Positions 1 to 9,214 of a DNA stretch of 25,620 bases are shown piece after piece. The stretch is from assembly GCA_001179505.1 (NCBI GenBank), contig CDMY01000698.1, positions 269,517-295,136 of the forward strand. Reading direction: 5' to 3'. The first letter of the stretch is position 1. Every line of letters begins with the position of its first letter. The notes below the pieces were generated by a model. The model saw nothing but the letters and a program-made list of their open reading frames with translations. It did not search any database and was not told the DNA's origin. The position numbers and the translations under genes were made by a program. Source of the stretch: Vitrella brassicaformis. Lineage: Eukaryota; Sar; Vitrellaceae.

Positions 1-186
1 ATAGGGACATCCTTCCTGTGCAGCTCACCGTCAAGCAGATACAACAGGTGGGCGGGCTGGAGAGGGAGGGTGGGTGAGTTCGAACGTGTCGGATGTGTGT
101 TGTGTGTGCAGGGTAGCGAGAGTGAGGTGCAGGAGTGGTTCCAGCTGCTTGTTGGCAGTGAGGAGGAGGCGGCGCAGCCCGCATAG
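1..186 (+). CDS. 3' end of an unidentified gene (last two exons)
   Basis: The window opens inside a gene. Exons are 1-47 and 112-186, with a 64-nt GT-AG intron at 48-111. Reading from base 3, the first exon gives RDILPVQLTVKQIQQ and joins in phase 0 to GSESEVQEWFQLLVG, followed by an acidic tail and a TAG stop at 184-186. The intron has a GTGGGC donor and a TG-rich tract before the CAG acceptor, as in the other introns here. Only 39 residues are visible. They contain no motif I can assign to a family, so the product is unknown. Without splicing the frame does not run through, and this supports the intron. Confidence 0.6.
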   Translation: MGTSFLCSSPSSRYNRWAGWRGRVGEFERVGCVLCVQGSESEVQEWFQLLVGSEEEAAQPA

Positions 187-340
187 CGGCTGACGAGGGG
201 TGGGAGGATGAGTGTACAGCTAGCTGGATGGATGGAGTATGTGTTTCGATGTGTGTTCCATGGTATGGTGCTGTGAGAGACGTTGTGGCGGACCGTACGG
301 ACGTTTAAAGCGTCACACATGGCATCCATCGATCCTCATG

Positions 341-372
341 CACACACACACACACGTACACACACGCACACT
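341..372. repeat. (CA)n microsatellite
   Basis: An uninterrupted CA run at 341-355 is followed by imperfect CA/CG dinucleotides. A complementary TG run lies at 649-665. Confidence 0.85.
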
Positions 373-784
373 GGCATGGACACACCACACGGCACCACGG
401 CACACAGATGCATGTATACAGATAAAGGAGGAACACTAGCACTCTCACCCTCACTCACACGCACACGAGCGAGCGAGCGATGCAGTCACATCCAGCTCAC
501 GGGTGATGCGATGCGAAAAACCTCTCTCTCTTGGTTGGTCAAAAAACTGTTACAGCACTCAATCCCACACCGAGGCAGTCAGTGACGTCGGTCGCTCTCC
601 TCCTGAATGCCTGCCTGCCTGTCTGGCCGTGCTGGCTGCGACACGCGCTGTGTGTGTGTGTGTGTGAAGGTTTGTGTGTGAGTGACTCTGTGTGCAAAAA
701 TTATCTATCTGTCTCAGGCAGGCTCAGGCATTGCATGCATCTCACGACTGAGAGGAACGGGCGAATACGCACACACGGACAGAC

Positions 785-807
785 TGACAGACAGACAGAC
801 AGACAGA
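785..807. repeat. (CAGA)n tetranucleotide repeat
   Basis: Five to six tandem copies of a GACA/CAGA unit. The same unit recurs at about 2097-2110 and inside introns elsewhere in the window. Confidence 0.8.
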
Positions 808-982
808 TCAACGAACACACACACACCCCTCCCGTGGCATGGCAACTCACTCACTCCACAGCTCGTTGGTTCAATCGTCCGTCGGTCGTCCCACCCCACC
901 CCCCAGGCATGTATGTATGTGTTGATGCATCCGTCCATCCATCTACCACCGATGTCTTAATCAATCAATGAGCCGATCACAT

Positions 983-1005
983 AGGCAGGCAGGCAGGCAG
1001 GCAGG
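983..1005. repeat. (GGCA)n tetranucleotide repeat
   Basis: Nearly six tandem copies of GGCA, followed by a degenerate AAGTCAGG stretch. Confidence 0.85.
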
Positions 1006-1232
1006 AAGTCAGGAAGTCAGGCAGGGACGGGCGAGCAGAGCAGAAAAGGGGTCGGTCGGTTGGCAGGGGGTAGGTAGCTGGCATTACTCCCGCAAACCAC
1101 GCCCGCCGCTCACGGACGGGCCACCGACCATCTATCTCATCGAGCCACCCACCCAGTCAGTTGACTCAGCCAGATAGTCTTCCGGTCCGAGGAGTGAGTG
1201 AAAAGTCAGTCAGGCAGTCAGTAGGGGAGCAG

Positions 1233-1255
1233 GTCAGTCAGTCAGTCAGTCAGTG
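1233..1255. repeat. (CAGT)n tetranucleotide repeat
   Basis: Five tandem copies of CAGT. Shorter CAGT clusters flank it at about 1205-1222 and 1592-1617, so the unit is dispersed as well as tandem. Confidence 0.85.
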
Positions 1256-1412
1256 AGAGTCAAGCCAGGTTTATGGTACACTCTCGTGCTGCTGGCAGTT
1301 AGTTAACCAATAGGCCCGCCGGCCCGCCCGCTGCTTTGCTACCTCTCCTCTCTCTCTCTGCCCCCCCCCCCACCATGATAGACACACTGACTGACACTGA
1401 CACATCCATCAA

Positions 1413-1441
1413 AGCCATCAGCCCATCCATCCATCCATCCA
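1413..1441. repeat. (ATCC)n tetranucleotide repeat
   Basis: A run of CATC/ATCC units. It is followed by imperfect ATTCACCCGGCC units and then a GCCT-rich run near 1490-1508. Confidence 0.8.
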
Positions 1442-1551
1442 TTCACCCGGCCATTCACCCGGCCGGCCGATTCTCGCTAGACTGCCTTTCTGCCTGCCTG
1501 CCTGTCTGCCATTCTGCCTTTCAGAACTGCTGATTCCATCCAGGTTGTCTG

Positions 1552-1580
1552 TAGCTAGCTAGCTAGCTAGCTAGCTAGCT
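1552..1580. repeat. (TAGC)n self-complementary tetranucleotide repeat
   Basis: About seven tandem TAGC units. TAGC repeats contain the palindrome AGCT, so the run can pair with itself on one strand and may form a hairpin or cruciform. Confidence 0.9.
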
Positions 1581-2576
1581 ATAGCTGCCGGTCAGTCAGT
1601 CAGGTCAAGTCAGTCAGATACCATAACTGCGTCCGCGTGTGAGTAGGAGGTAGATATGAAGGTAAGCAGCAAGCAAGCCGGCAATCCTTCGTCGAGTCCG
1701 TCGTCCGCCGGTCACACATATAGCCACGCATTACGTAAGAGATGGACACGTAGAGGACCACATCACATCGCGCCACACACACCACTCCGACATGCACACA
1801 CACGCACGCGCACACGCACACTCTCAGTCAGTCCGTCAGTCACGTTAAAAAGGCAACACCGATTCTGCGTGTGGTCCCACACTGTGAAGGGGTGTTGTGT
1901 GTTCTCCTCACCAACCAACCAACGTCACACAAGCAAGACACACAGAGACACACAAAGACACATCACTCAAACCACACCGCCCCACAGCACACCACACCAC
2001 AGCACAGCAGCCGCTCCCTCGTCTGTACACAGATAGAGAGAAATAGGGAGAGGTAGATAGAGAGGGGATGGATGTATCTTATCTGGCCTTTCACCCAGAC
2101 AGACAGACAGGCAGGCGAGTGACGAACCAGAGCGCAAGAAACGGAACGCCAGCGACAGCAGCAGCCAAAGTGACGACTAACGAAAACCCCTCCATCCCTC
2201 CCTCCCTCCCTCCCTTCAGACGACAGGCGATTAGATACCACACCAGACCACACCACACACACCATCACCATGCAGAGCCCTCGGTCGTTGCGTGATGTCG
2301 GTGTCCGCCGCCTGATTCAGCGCCTACATGAGCACGTGGGTGTGCCCTGTCGGTGCTGCAGCAGCCGGGGGCAACGCACATCAACCAACAACACAGTGGG
2401 ACGCATCGCATCACATCACATCACCAGCACGGCATCCATCCATCCATCCCATCGATTGTATCAAAGCAATGCTCTCCCCGTCCCCACACCATTCAGTCGT
2501 CCCACCCAGTCGACTGGTAGCAGAGCCAAAACGCAACGCAACGCAACACAACACAACACGGCAGGCAGCGGATCGG

Positions 2577-2601
2577 TCGCATCGCATCGCATCGCATCGC
2601 A
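2577..2601. repeat. (ATCGC)n pentanucleotide repeat
   Basis: About five tandem ATCGC units. Degenerate CATCGCATC, CATCACATC and AACGC repeats precede it at about 2403-2425 and 2530-2558. Confidence 0.85.
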
Positions 2602-2792
2602 GCACCGCCCCAACTCAACTGACTGGAGAAAAGTAACAAAGCAACAAAGCAACCAACCAACCTAAACCAACCCCTCTCCCCCTTGCCCAACGACTGACTC
2701 ACAGATGTACGTGTGTATGTGTGCATCCATTCCATGTCCCCTCCCCCTGCCCCCTCCCCCGTTGGTGTTGGTTGGCTTGGCGGATGGATGGA

Positions 2793-5378
2793 TCACTTGT
2801 CCTCCATGGGCATGGGGTCGCCATGGGTGCCCTCCGACCCAGGAGCGTTGCTCTCCTTGGCCTTGTTGCCGCCCACATCCGGCTCCTCGCCCTGCTCACC
2901 ACCAGCACCACCACCCGCACCGGCAGCAGCAGGCATCCCCCCCTGCTGCTCCTGCTCACCCGCCGCCTCGGACTCCACCTTCTCCATCTCGACCCCCGGC
3001 TCCTGCTTCTCAGCCGGCCCCTCCTCGGTGCGGGCTCTCTTCTGCTCGGGCTCTCCCGTCCCAGCAGCACCAGCACCAGCAGCCGCCGAGGCGGACGCCG
3101 GCTGCGACGCCGAGCGCTTGGCGTCGGCGGGTGTCTCGCGCTTGACGGACTTGAACGTGCGGATGAGTGTGAGGACCTCGTCGCACTCGCCGGCGGTCTG
3201 GAGGCCGGCTGAGCATGCGAATTTGATGCCGTCCTCGTCCTTGGTCTCAGGGACGAACTCCGAGACCTTGTTGCGGGTGCCGGGGATGTACCCGAAGTAG
3301 CGGAACGCCTCGGGGTTCCACTCGATGGTCAGAGTCAGCTTGTCGTGCACCGGCGACACCGCACGAGCAGCACGCAGCAGACGGGCGGCGAACGTGTGAC
3401 GAGGGTCTGATGCAACCAACCAACCAACCAACCACACACGCACACACACAAGACACAACACACACACACATCAGCAATATGTGAGGCGAGCACATGCACC
3501 TCTGACGTACCGTTGGCAGGGGCAACTCTGCGTGCCTCCTCGGTGGCCTCGCCGGGCGGCAGCACCCCCACCGAGGGCAGCAGGGGTGTGTGGCCGGGCG
3601 TGGGGGGCTGGAACGTGTCGAGGACGGCGGCGTCCAGTCTGCTGGGGATGTTGAGGCTCTCGGCCAGCTGGTTGCGCTGCTCGACGGCGATGAGGAGGGC
3701 ATCGCGCATCTTGTCCCACGTGTAGCCCTCGGGCACGACCCCCTTGCCGTAGTAGGTGCGCTTCTGGACGGTGAACTGGACCGTGAAGCGGCTAAGCGTC
3801 TTGGACCAGTAGATGCCCAGAGCCGGCAGCACCGGGCCGCGCCCACCGTTGCGGCGCTCGCCCAGGAGGCAGGTCTTGAGGTGTGTGAGCAGCAGCGTGG
3901 CCTTCTTCATGGCGCTGGCTGCGCTGCCGGGCTTGATGCGCGAGGTGGAGGTGCCGGATGCGTGGCTCATGCCGCCGTCCTCGGTGTTCATGCGGGAGGG
4001 CGGCTTGGGGACGGCCAGGTTGCGGCGCCCCGAGCCCCTGGCGCGCGTGGCCTCGTAGTCGCTGTCGTCGTCCATGCCGTCGTCCATCTCCTGCTCCTCC
4101 TCCTTGGCATCCTCGAGCGAGCGCATGATGACGTCCTCGAGCGTCTGGCCGTCCTTGCGCTGCGCCCCACGGGTCAGGCGCTTGGCGCGCTCCTCACCGT
4201 CCATGGCGCGGCCGCCCACACGCACAGAGGGACCGCCGTCGTGGATCTCGCGTGGCATGTCGATCTCGAGGAGCCCGAAGCGGCGGGCCATCATGTTGCG
4301 GGAGCGGACGGCGTCGGTGAGGGACTTCTTGAGGCCGCGGAGGGTCCAGCGAGCGGGCTTGAAGCGGCCACCGGAGGCGTTCCACTGACCGCGGATGCGG
4401 GCACGGTACGAGTAGCCCTTGCTGTCCCAGTATACACCTGCACAACAGAGAGGAGAGGCGGACACACACACCACACCACACCACACAGACAGACAGGCAG
4501 GGAGGGAGAGGGAAATGGACACATGCTGGTGTGGCAGGCAATGTGGGTAGGGGCGGGAGGGTTTGGTTGCGTACCGATGAAGGTTTCGTTGCCAACGGAC
4601 TCGCGCAGGATGTCGCACAAATAACGGGCAATCGTCGAGCCCTTGGTCGGGCCCAAGTTGAGGTCCTCGTCTATCTCTGTGACACACAGACAGCCACGCA
4701 CACCACAGCCACAGATGCACCACCGACACCCGGCCCCTCCCCCGCCCCCCCGCCCCTGTCTGTTCTCGAGATATCTTCGTGCGTACCTGAGAGGTCGATG
4801 TTCTCTGACGACGGCTGGCGCTTGCCGGGGGTGACGGACCCGCCGCGCAGCTCCTTGGGTGAGGTGGCCGTGCGCCGTCTGACGCGCCGGCGGGCGCGGG
4901 AGGAGGTGGAGCCCTCCACGTTGGATGACGAGATCTCGTCGTCATCCGCATGGATGGCATCGAACATGGTGGGAGCGCCGTGGGGCGAGATCTGGTCATC
5001 CCCTGAAGCACAAAGACACGCATGCCACACAGAGATGTGTCTCACAGGCGGAGTGCCGTCCGTGTCGCAGGAAGGTCCGTCCGACAACCAGCCTGGTGTG
5101 TCCCCCCCGTCCCCCCTCCCTGTCCCTCCTCCCTCCCTACCTTCCGACAGGCGGTCGTGCGCCCAGAAGGAGGGGTCGAGTTTGTCGAGGTGCTGGAGGG
5201 CCTTCAGTCTGTCGTCAAACGAGGCGTTCAGGAACTCGTCCAGGGACAGGCCCAGCTTCTTCAGGCCCGCCACCACACGCGGATGCATATCGTCCAGTCG
5301 AGGCGTCTGGCGTGGGCCGTCCTCCTCGGGCATCTTGGTCCCTCCACCGTTCTCCTGCTTGGGCTCCTCCGTAGCCAT
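2793..5378 (-). CDS. AP2/ERF-like (ApiAP2-type) DNA-binding protein
   Basis: Probably a sequence-specific transcription factor in the nucleus. Five exons, minus strand: 5378-5141, 5002-4787, 4676-4575, 4437-3511, 3406-2793. They sum to 2097 nt, giving 698 residues. All four introns are phase 1 and end GT-AG. The start is the ATG of MATEEPKQ; an in-frame GTG 12 nt upstream is ignored. The first AP2-like module runs from about residue 186 (GVYWDSKGYSYRARIRGQW) to 240, with an ARWTLRGLKKSLTDAV helix. The second runs from about residue 393 (GIYWSKTLSRFTVQF) to 450, with a WDKMRDALLIAVEQRN helix. This is the three-strand-then-helix pattern of AP2 domains. A weaker, similar stretch (LTIEWNPEAFRYFGYIPGT) starts in the last exon. 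Between the modules is an acidic/basic disordered linker. The C-terminus is Ala/Gly/Glu-rich with a KRAR basic cluster. The domains diverge from plant ERFs, so no ortholog is named. Confidence 0.75.
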
Positions 5379-5524
5379 CTTCCTTCTCACCCCTTCGGCC
5401 TTTCTGACCTTCTAGACTCGGACAACAGACGTGTGCGCACAGAGAACACGAGCGGGAAAACCTGCAAGCTTGAAGCGGATCGCCGTTCTAGCTCGCACGC
5501 CAAAAGGGGAAGGAGGAGGAGAAG
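5379..5524. promoter_or_regulatory. Compact head-to-head promoter between AP2 and CS-domain genes
   Basis: Only 146 bp separate the divergent start codons of the AP2 gene (minus) and the CS-domain gene (plus), so both 5' UTRs and both promoters must fit here. No TATA box is evident. The plus-strand leader ends in a polypurine tract (AAAAGGGGAAGGAGGAGGAG) directly before the ATG. Function is inferred from position alone. Confidence 0.55.
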
Positions 5525-6389
5525 ATGGGGCCCATCAGCGCTGCTTGGATGTGGATCTTGCTCTCCCTGCCCGTCATCGTCCACGCTCGCAGGCCTGAGT
5601 CATGGCGCCTATTCTTTGCTATGCAGCCACTCAGCACACCGGAAATGCCACTCAGGCAAGGGATTCATCGGCTCAGGCTGGCTGTCGACTCTCACTCGTT
5701 AGCTGTGGAAGACGCCGCAGAGAACGGCGGCAGCCCTGAAGACAAGTTCCCGCCCGGCCCGTGGACCACACCGATGCACTCTTACGCCACGACGTATGCC
5801 GAGGAGGGGCGCAACCTCACCGACAGGGTGGCGCCGCGTGACGACACAAGCTTTCCCCGTCTCGAGTACTCGGAGATCTATCACAGCGGCATCAAGGAAG
5901 CCTTTCGGTGGCAACAGAACCGGGAGGCTGTCTATATCTACGTTCCCCTTCCGCAAGGCACCACAAAGAGAGACCTGGATGTCGACTTGGAGGTGCATCC
6001 ATACAGCCTGAGGCTCTGCTTGAATGGCGACACCATCATTGACGACTCGCTGAGCGAGCGGGTGAGGTGTGACGGGGTGTTCTGGACGCTGGACGAGGAG
6101 CAGCCGCTGGGCACGTTCCTCACCGTGTCCATGGAGAAGAAACTGCCCTACCAGAACTGGCAGGTAGGTCGCAACGATGTCAGTCGTTCGTTGCACTCAG
6201 TGCGTGTTGGATTGGTTACTGCAGAAACTGCTTGAAAGCGACCCGACGCCTGAGCTGGAAGAAGGGGAGAGGGAAAGGGAGAGTGGGTCAGAGCAGAGCG
6301 GTGTGGGTGATCCCGTTGCAAGTGCTGTAGCGAGACTGAGTGGTGTGGAAGGGGCCGTATCAGCTGACGCACATGAGGTGCCACCCTGA
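5525..6389 (+). CDS. Secretory-pathway protein with a CS (NudC/p23-like) domain
   Basis: Exons 5525-6163 and 6225-6389 join in phase 0 across a 61-nt GTAGGT-AG intron, giving 267 residues. Residues 1-21 look like a signal peptide: a hydrophobic core WMWILLSLPVIV and a likely cut after VHA. A basic, serine-containing stretch (RRPESWRLFFAMQPLST) follows. Residues about 127-213 fit a CS domain: FRWQQNREAVYIYVPLPQG, then LDVDLEVHPYSLRLCLNG, then VFWTLDEEQPLGTFLTVSM ending at PYQNW. This matches the beta-sandwich pattern of NudC and p23 proteins, which are Hsp90/dynein co-chaperones in the cytosol. The 54-residue tail after the intron is Glu/Ser-rich and disordered. The signal peptide followed by a basic segment could instead be a bipartite plastid-targeting leader. 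Family call is good; cellular location is inference. Confidence 0.75.
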
Positions 6390-6618
6390 TGGTTGTGGCG
6401 CTATGTGGTAGAGACAGTGTGTGGATGAGCATATATGATGTTAGACGTTTGTTTTATTTGCCGTCAGTCAGTGCATGGATGTGAGGACTCCGCAAGCAGA
6501 AGAAGGTCTGGTCTTGGCACGGATTGCACTCATTGCACCGTCGAGTCGCACCACATGCATCACCACCAACACAGAATTCTCGTATGCGCGCGTGTGTGGT
6601 TAATGAAAGACTCAAGGA
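6390..6618. other. Convergent intergenic spacer (two 3' UTRs)
   Basis: The CS-domain gene and the AIM6-like gene converge here with 229 bp between their stop codons. I see no coding potential and no clear polyadenylation hexamer shared with other gene ends in the window. Confidence 0.5.
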
Positions 6619-8982
6619 TCAAAGACCATAGGATTCCAGGATCTTCTCCTTTATGTATCCCCCGGTGTACAGGCGGCAAAAACTCACGTAAGAATTGTTG
6701 ATTCCCGCCAGGAACTTGCTCATAGTCTGCAGCGCCTTCCAGCCACCGACTTTCGCAGTCATCCGCTTGAGGATTCCTTCTTCACATTCTTTCCAAGCTG
6801 GATACATACGCATTACCATCGACGCAGACGCGACAACCAGAGAGACAGTACTCCATCGATTCATTCGACATGACCGTGTTTTGTTTTTCGGCATTGATTA
6901 CTTTTCGCGTATCGCCAGGCCTCAACCGGGTCATCGGTGTTGATGATCCCCAGGTCGAATGCCAGGAGGAAGAACAGCTGCTCTGACGAGCCGCCAAGAG
7001 TGAGGTCGGACCACCAAAACCGGATCGGCTTGCTTTTGGCGGGATGAGACAGAAAACAGACAAAGTCAAATGCGAAGAGGTGGTCCCATAGCTGTTCTTA
7101 CCCATAGCTCCGGTACTTACTCCGTGTCACCTAAGAATCAGAGACATGCAAAGAGAGAGGGAGACACGTGTGCCGCGTATCAAGCGAGTGCAGTGTGTCA
7201 CTCCCACCTGTAGATCCGTTGCCATTTTTCGGAAGAATGCGTCTCGATTGGACAGGCTGCCGGAGGTGAAAATTGCAGCGACCCTGCAAATGGAAGTCTT
7301 GCACGCCTTCGCCGTGCCGCTCGCCAAAGAGGCGATGCCGATGCCCGACACATGATCTGCAGACACACCCAAAGGGGGAGGAGCAAGGCGTTCAGAGACA
7401 CGTGTATGTCCGTGTCTTCATACATGAGAAGTCTTGAGAAACAATAGGCACGATTTCGCCTTGCCACGCCTTCATCATGACAGTGGCAAAGCGCCTTGGC
7501 AGTGCGCTCGTTTCTCCGTGCTGCTTCTGCCTTTCCTTTTTTTACTTACCTCGCGCTGCGGGCCGTACTTCTGACAGCCATGTACCGTATGTACGTCTCC
7601 GCATGTGTCTTGTCAAAGTGATGCCTCCTTTCTTAGGTACCTGTGTGAGCATCCTGTTGGTAGCCATGAAGTATTGCATGTGATCAGGCATGAAGTTGTT
7701 CTCGGGGTCACCCGGGTCATCGTCGCCAACAATGGTGCCCATCCTGCAGAGGAGAATCACACGAGGTACACGGCACACGAGAAGCGTCTCATGATCATTC
7801 TTGCCTGCCATCGTATTGTCCAGCAAATGGTATCTCGTTGTCCAAGTGGCTAAACAGAGTCGGCAAGATCCTGGCGAGCGATGAATTCAGACACGTGAGA
7901 CCGAAGTGTGGTGGGGTAAAATTGCGATTGGTTTCCTTACTTGTTGCCTGCTGTCATGACCAGTGCGACCGGGTGCCGCACGTAACAAAACACCTTGGCA
8001 CCAGTAGCTGCACACACACAGATGAGCTCCTCGAGGTGCATACAAACAGCCAGCTAACACCTGCCTGGGTCAGTGCAGTTGTGGCCGAAGTGAGAGAAGA
8101 GCGTCGGGTGCTGCTTGTGGAGAGACACAAGAACAGGAAAGAAGGAAAGAAAGAAAGACAGACAGACAGACCATGTACGTATACATTGATAACGGCGCTT
8201 GCCGAGTGACTAAGCTTGCGCCAAAGCTGCTGAATGTGCTCAAAAATCGGCTCCTGTTCGCTCTTACAGTCGAGAAGAATGTACAGCTGCTGTCCCTCGG
8301 AAGGTGTCACGTGTTCATCCCAGATGTGCCCCGTTTCTGCACATGAGATACTTAAGGTTGATGTCGGGTGCAATGGTCTCAGTCGTGTCTCGTTGATTGT
8401 TCGGCTCACTCGTCCACCTCTCCTTCAGTTTATCTACATATTGGCTCTCAAATGTGTGGCCAGCTCTCCAGAGCTCTTCCAGCCGGTCTGCACGACACTT
8501 CACACCAGCTGCCAGGTCTCTCACGGAAGGATGGTGCAGGACGAGCGACTTGAGGTTGCTGTCAGCCACTGAGTGCAGGCAGACATCGACTTCCACCCAC
8601 TGGATGCCCAGGGACAGAATAAGCTCGAGCGGGTGTTTGTGTCTATCGTCCCCGTGTGACAGGATGTTGGTGTACATCTGAGTGTAAGTATGACACAACC
8701 ATGAAGGGACAGAGAGTCACTTAGGAGGCAGGGAGCACTGTGACAAAGTCTTACCGAGTCGTTGTAGCCTTCCTGGAAGCTGATCTCTTCTATGGGTCCC
8801 TCTCTGGACGAAACGGCGGCCTCCTGGAAGCTCGTCCTTTCTATCGGTCCCTCTCTGGACAAAACGGCGGCCTCCAGAGGAAGGCGCAAATGCGTACGCG
8901 GGGCACCAGCCTGGGTCTGCACGCTGCGGGCCGCAATGGAGAGGGCCAGTTGAACAACGAGAAGCTCCCATCTTGGCGACAT
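6619..8982 (-). CDS. Secreted AIM6-like phosphodiesterase (PI-PLC/GDPD superfamily)
   Basis: Eleven exons, minus strand: 8982-8755, 8677-8410, 8336-8185, 8110-8065, 8007-7941, 7870-7805, 7743-7550, 7356-7208, 7130-7102, 7032-6902, 6797-6619. They sum to 1509 nt, giving 502 residues. Residues 1-25 form a signal peptide (LLVVQLALSIAARS). Ordered family motifs follow: SHGDDRHKHPLELILSLG at 83, WVEVDV with the E-x-D pair E105/D107, LVLHH at 121-125, LYILLDCKSE around D188, VALVMTAGN at 245-253, GKPIRFWW at 400-407 and INTDDP at 430-435. In this superfamily two histidines and the E-x-D acids form a metal-dependent phosphodiesterase site. The usual HNDY is SHGDD here, so activity is uncertain and the substrate unknown. 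Introns at 8008-8064 and 7744-7804 need GC donors to keep the frame. The 193-nt intron at 7357-7549 could hide another exon. The donor at 8184 could equally be 6 nt downstream. Confidence 0.72.
7744..7804 (-). other. Probable GC-AG intron (second of two)
   Basis: On the minus strand the exon ends GATGGCAG and the intron begins GCAAGA, a close match to the GC-donor consensus. It ends TCTGCAG 61 nt later. Reading on without splicing meets TGA within three codons, and no GT donor in this interval keeps both flanking frames. The phase (2) matches the next exon exactly. Confidence 0.6.
8008..8064 (-). other. Probable GC-AG intron (first of two)
   Basis: On the minus strand the exon ends GACCCAG and the intron begins GCAGGT, ending after a (TG)n tract at GTGCAG, 57 nt in all. 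The alternative GT donor four bases downstream (GTGTTA) gives phase 2, while the next exon needs phase 1 to read AKVFCYVRHPVALVMTAGN, so it would shift the frame. Confidence 0.55.
8770..8871 (-). repeat. 51-bp tandem duplication in coding sequence
   Basis: Two adjacent 17-residue copies, EAAVLSREGPIERTSFQ and EAAVSSREGPIEEISFQ, lie at residues 38-54 and 55-71 of the AIM6-like protein. They sit between the signal peptide and the catalytic domain. The copies are in frame and differ at three residues, so this is a fairly recent internal duplication. Confidence 0.85.
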
Positions 8983-9214
8983 TATTGATTGCGCAATGGA
9001 CCGCTTTGCAAGGTGAGACGCGCGAGCCCCGGCCCAATGTCTGTCTGTACGGACGCTACCAGCGCATCATTGCCTCCTCGAGAGCTATCCCCCCATCCGC
9101 ATGCATGCATGCAGGCTCACTGAATGCGAGCTCGAAGCCCCCACGGAGCCTACAGCAGAGAAGAGAGAGAAAAAAGAGGAGAGCTTTCTACACCTCCAAC
9201 AGACCCGTGACACC
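8983..9214. promoter_or_regulatory. Head-to-head promoter between AIM6-like and coiled-coil genes
   Basis: A 232-bp divergent intergenic segment holds both promoters. It contains TGCATGCATGCA at 9102-9113 and, nearer the plus-strand ATG, a purine-rich leader (about 9150-9183). TGCATGC-type elements are established AP2-bound promoter motifs in apicomplexans; their use here is inferred. An in-frame ATG at 9101 would extend the plus-strand protein by 38 residues and make the motif coding, so the boundary is provisional. Confidence 0.5.

Larger units (their letters stand above)
187..2792. other. Microsatellite-rich spacer, no gene seen
   Basis: About 2.6 kb lie between the stop of the left-edge gene and the 3' end of the AP2 gene. 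I find no exon chain with paired splice sites and no convincing tRNA or other RNA gene. Short open frames occur on both strands, but they are made of repeat translations such as HTHTHTH and SVSQSVS. The stretch is a patchwork of CA/TG, CAGA, GGCA, CAGT, ATCC, GCCT, TAGC and ATCGC repeats and must contain the 3' UTRs of both flanking genes. Confidence 0.7.

Noticed and set aside
860-885. Possible tRNA B-box (GGTTCAATCGTCC)
   Set aside because: The spacing within the motif is off by bases, no A-box lies at a suitable distance, and no cloverleaf stems pair.
187-2792. CRISPR-like or satellite array in the repeat-rich spacer
   Set aside because: Repeat units are 2-5 bp simple sequences of several kinds, without constant-length spacers or a longer repeated unit.
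3590-4624. 344-codon plus-strand open frame opposite the AP2 gene
   Set aside because: It runs across an intron of the minus-strand gene, is Ala/Gly/Leu/Val-rich in the way of a GC-rich antisense shadow, and has no domain or splice support. The minus strand carries the recognisable AP2 modules.
3335-5023. 562-codon minus-strand open frame as a single-exon AP2 gene
   Set aside because: It contains the true large exon but fuses it to unspliced introns with repeat-like residues. It also misreads exons 2 and 3, which join in frame when spliced.
8338-8353. A 15-nt GT-AG micro-intron in the AIM6-like gene
   Set aside because: It would be too short to splice and does not correct the frame. The 73-nt intron 8337-8409 with a GTGAGC donor does.
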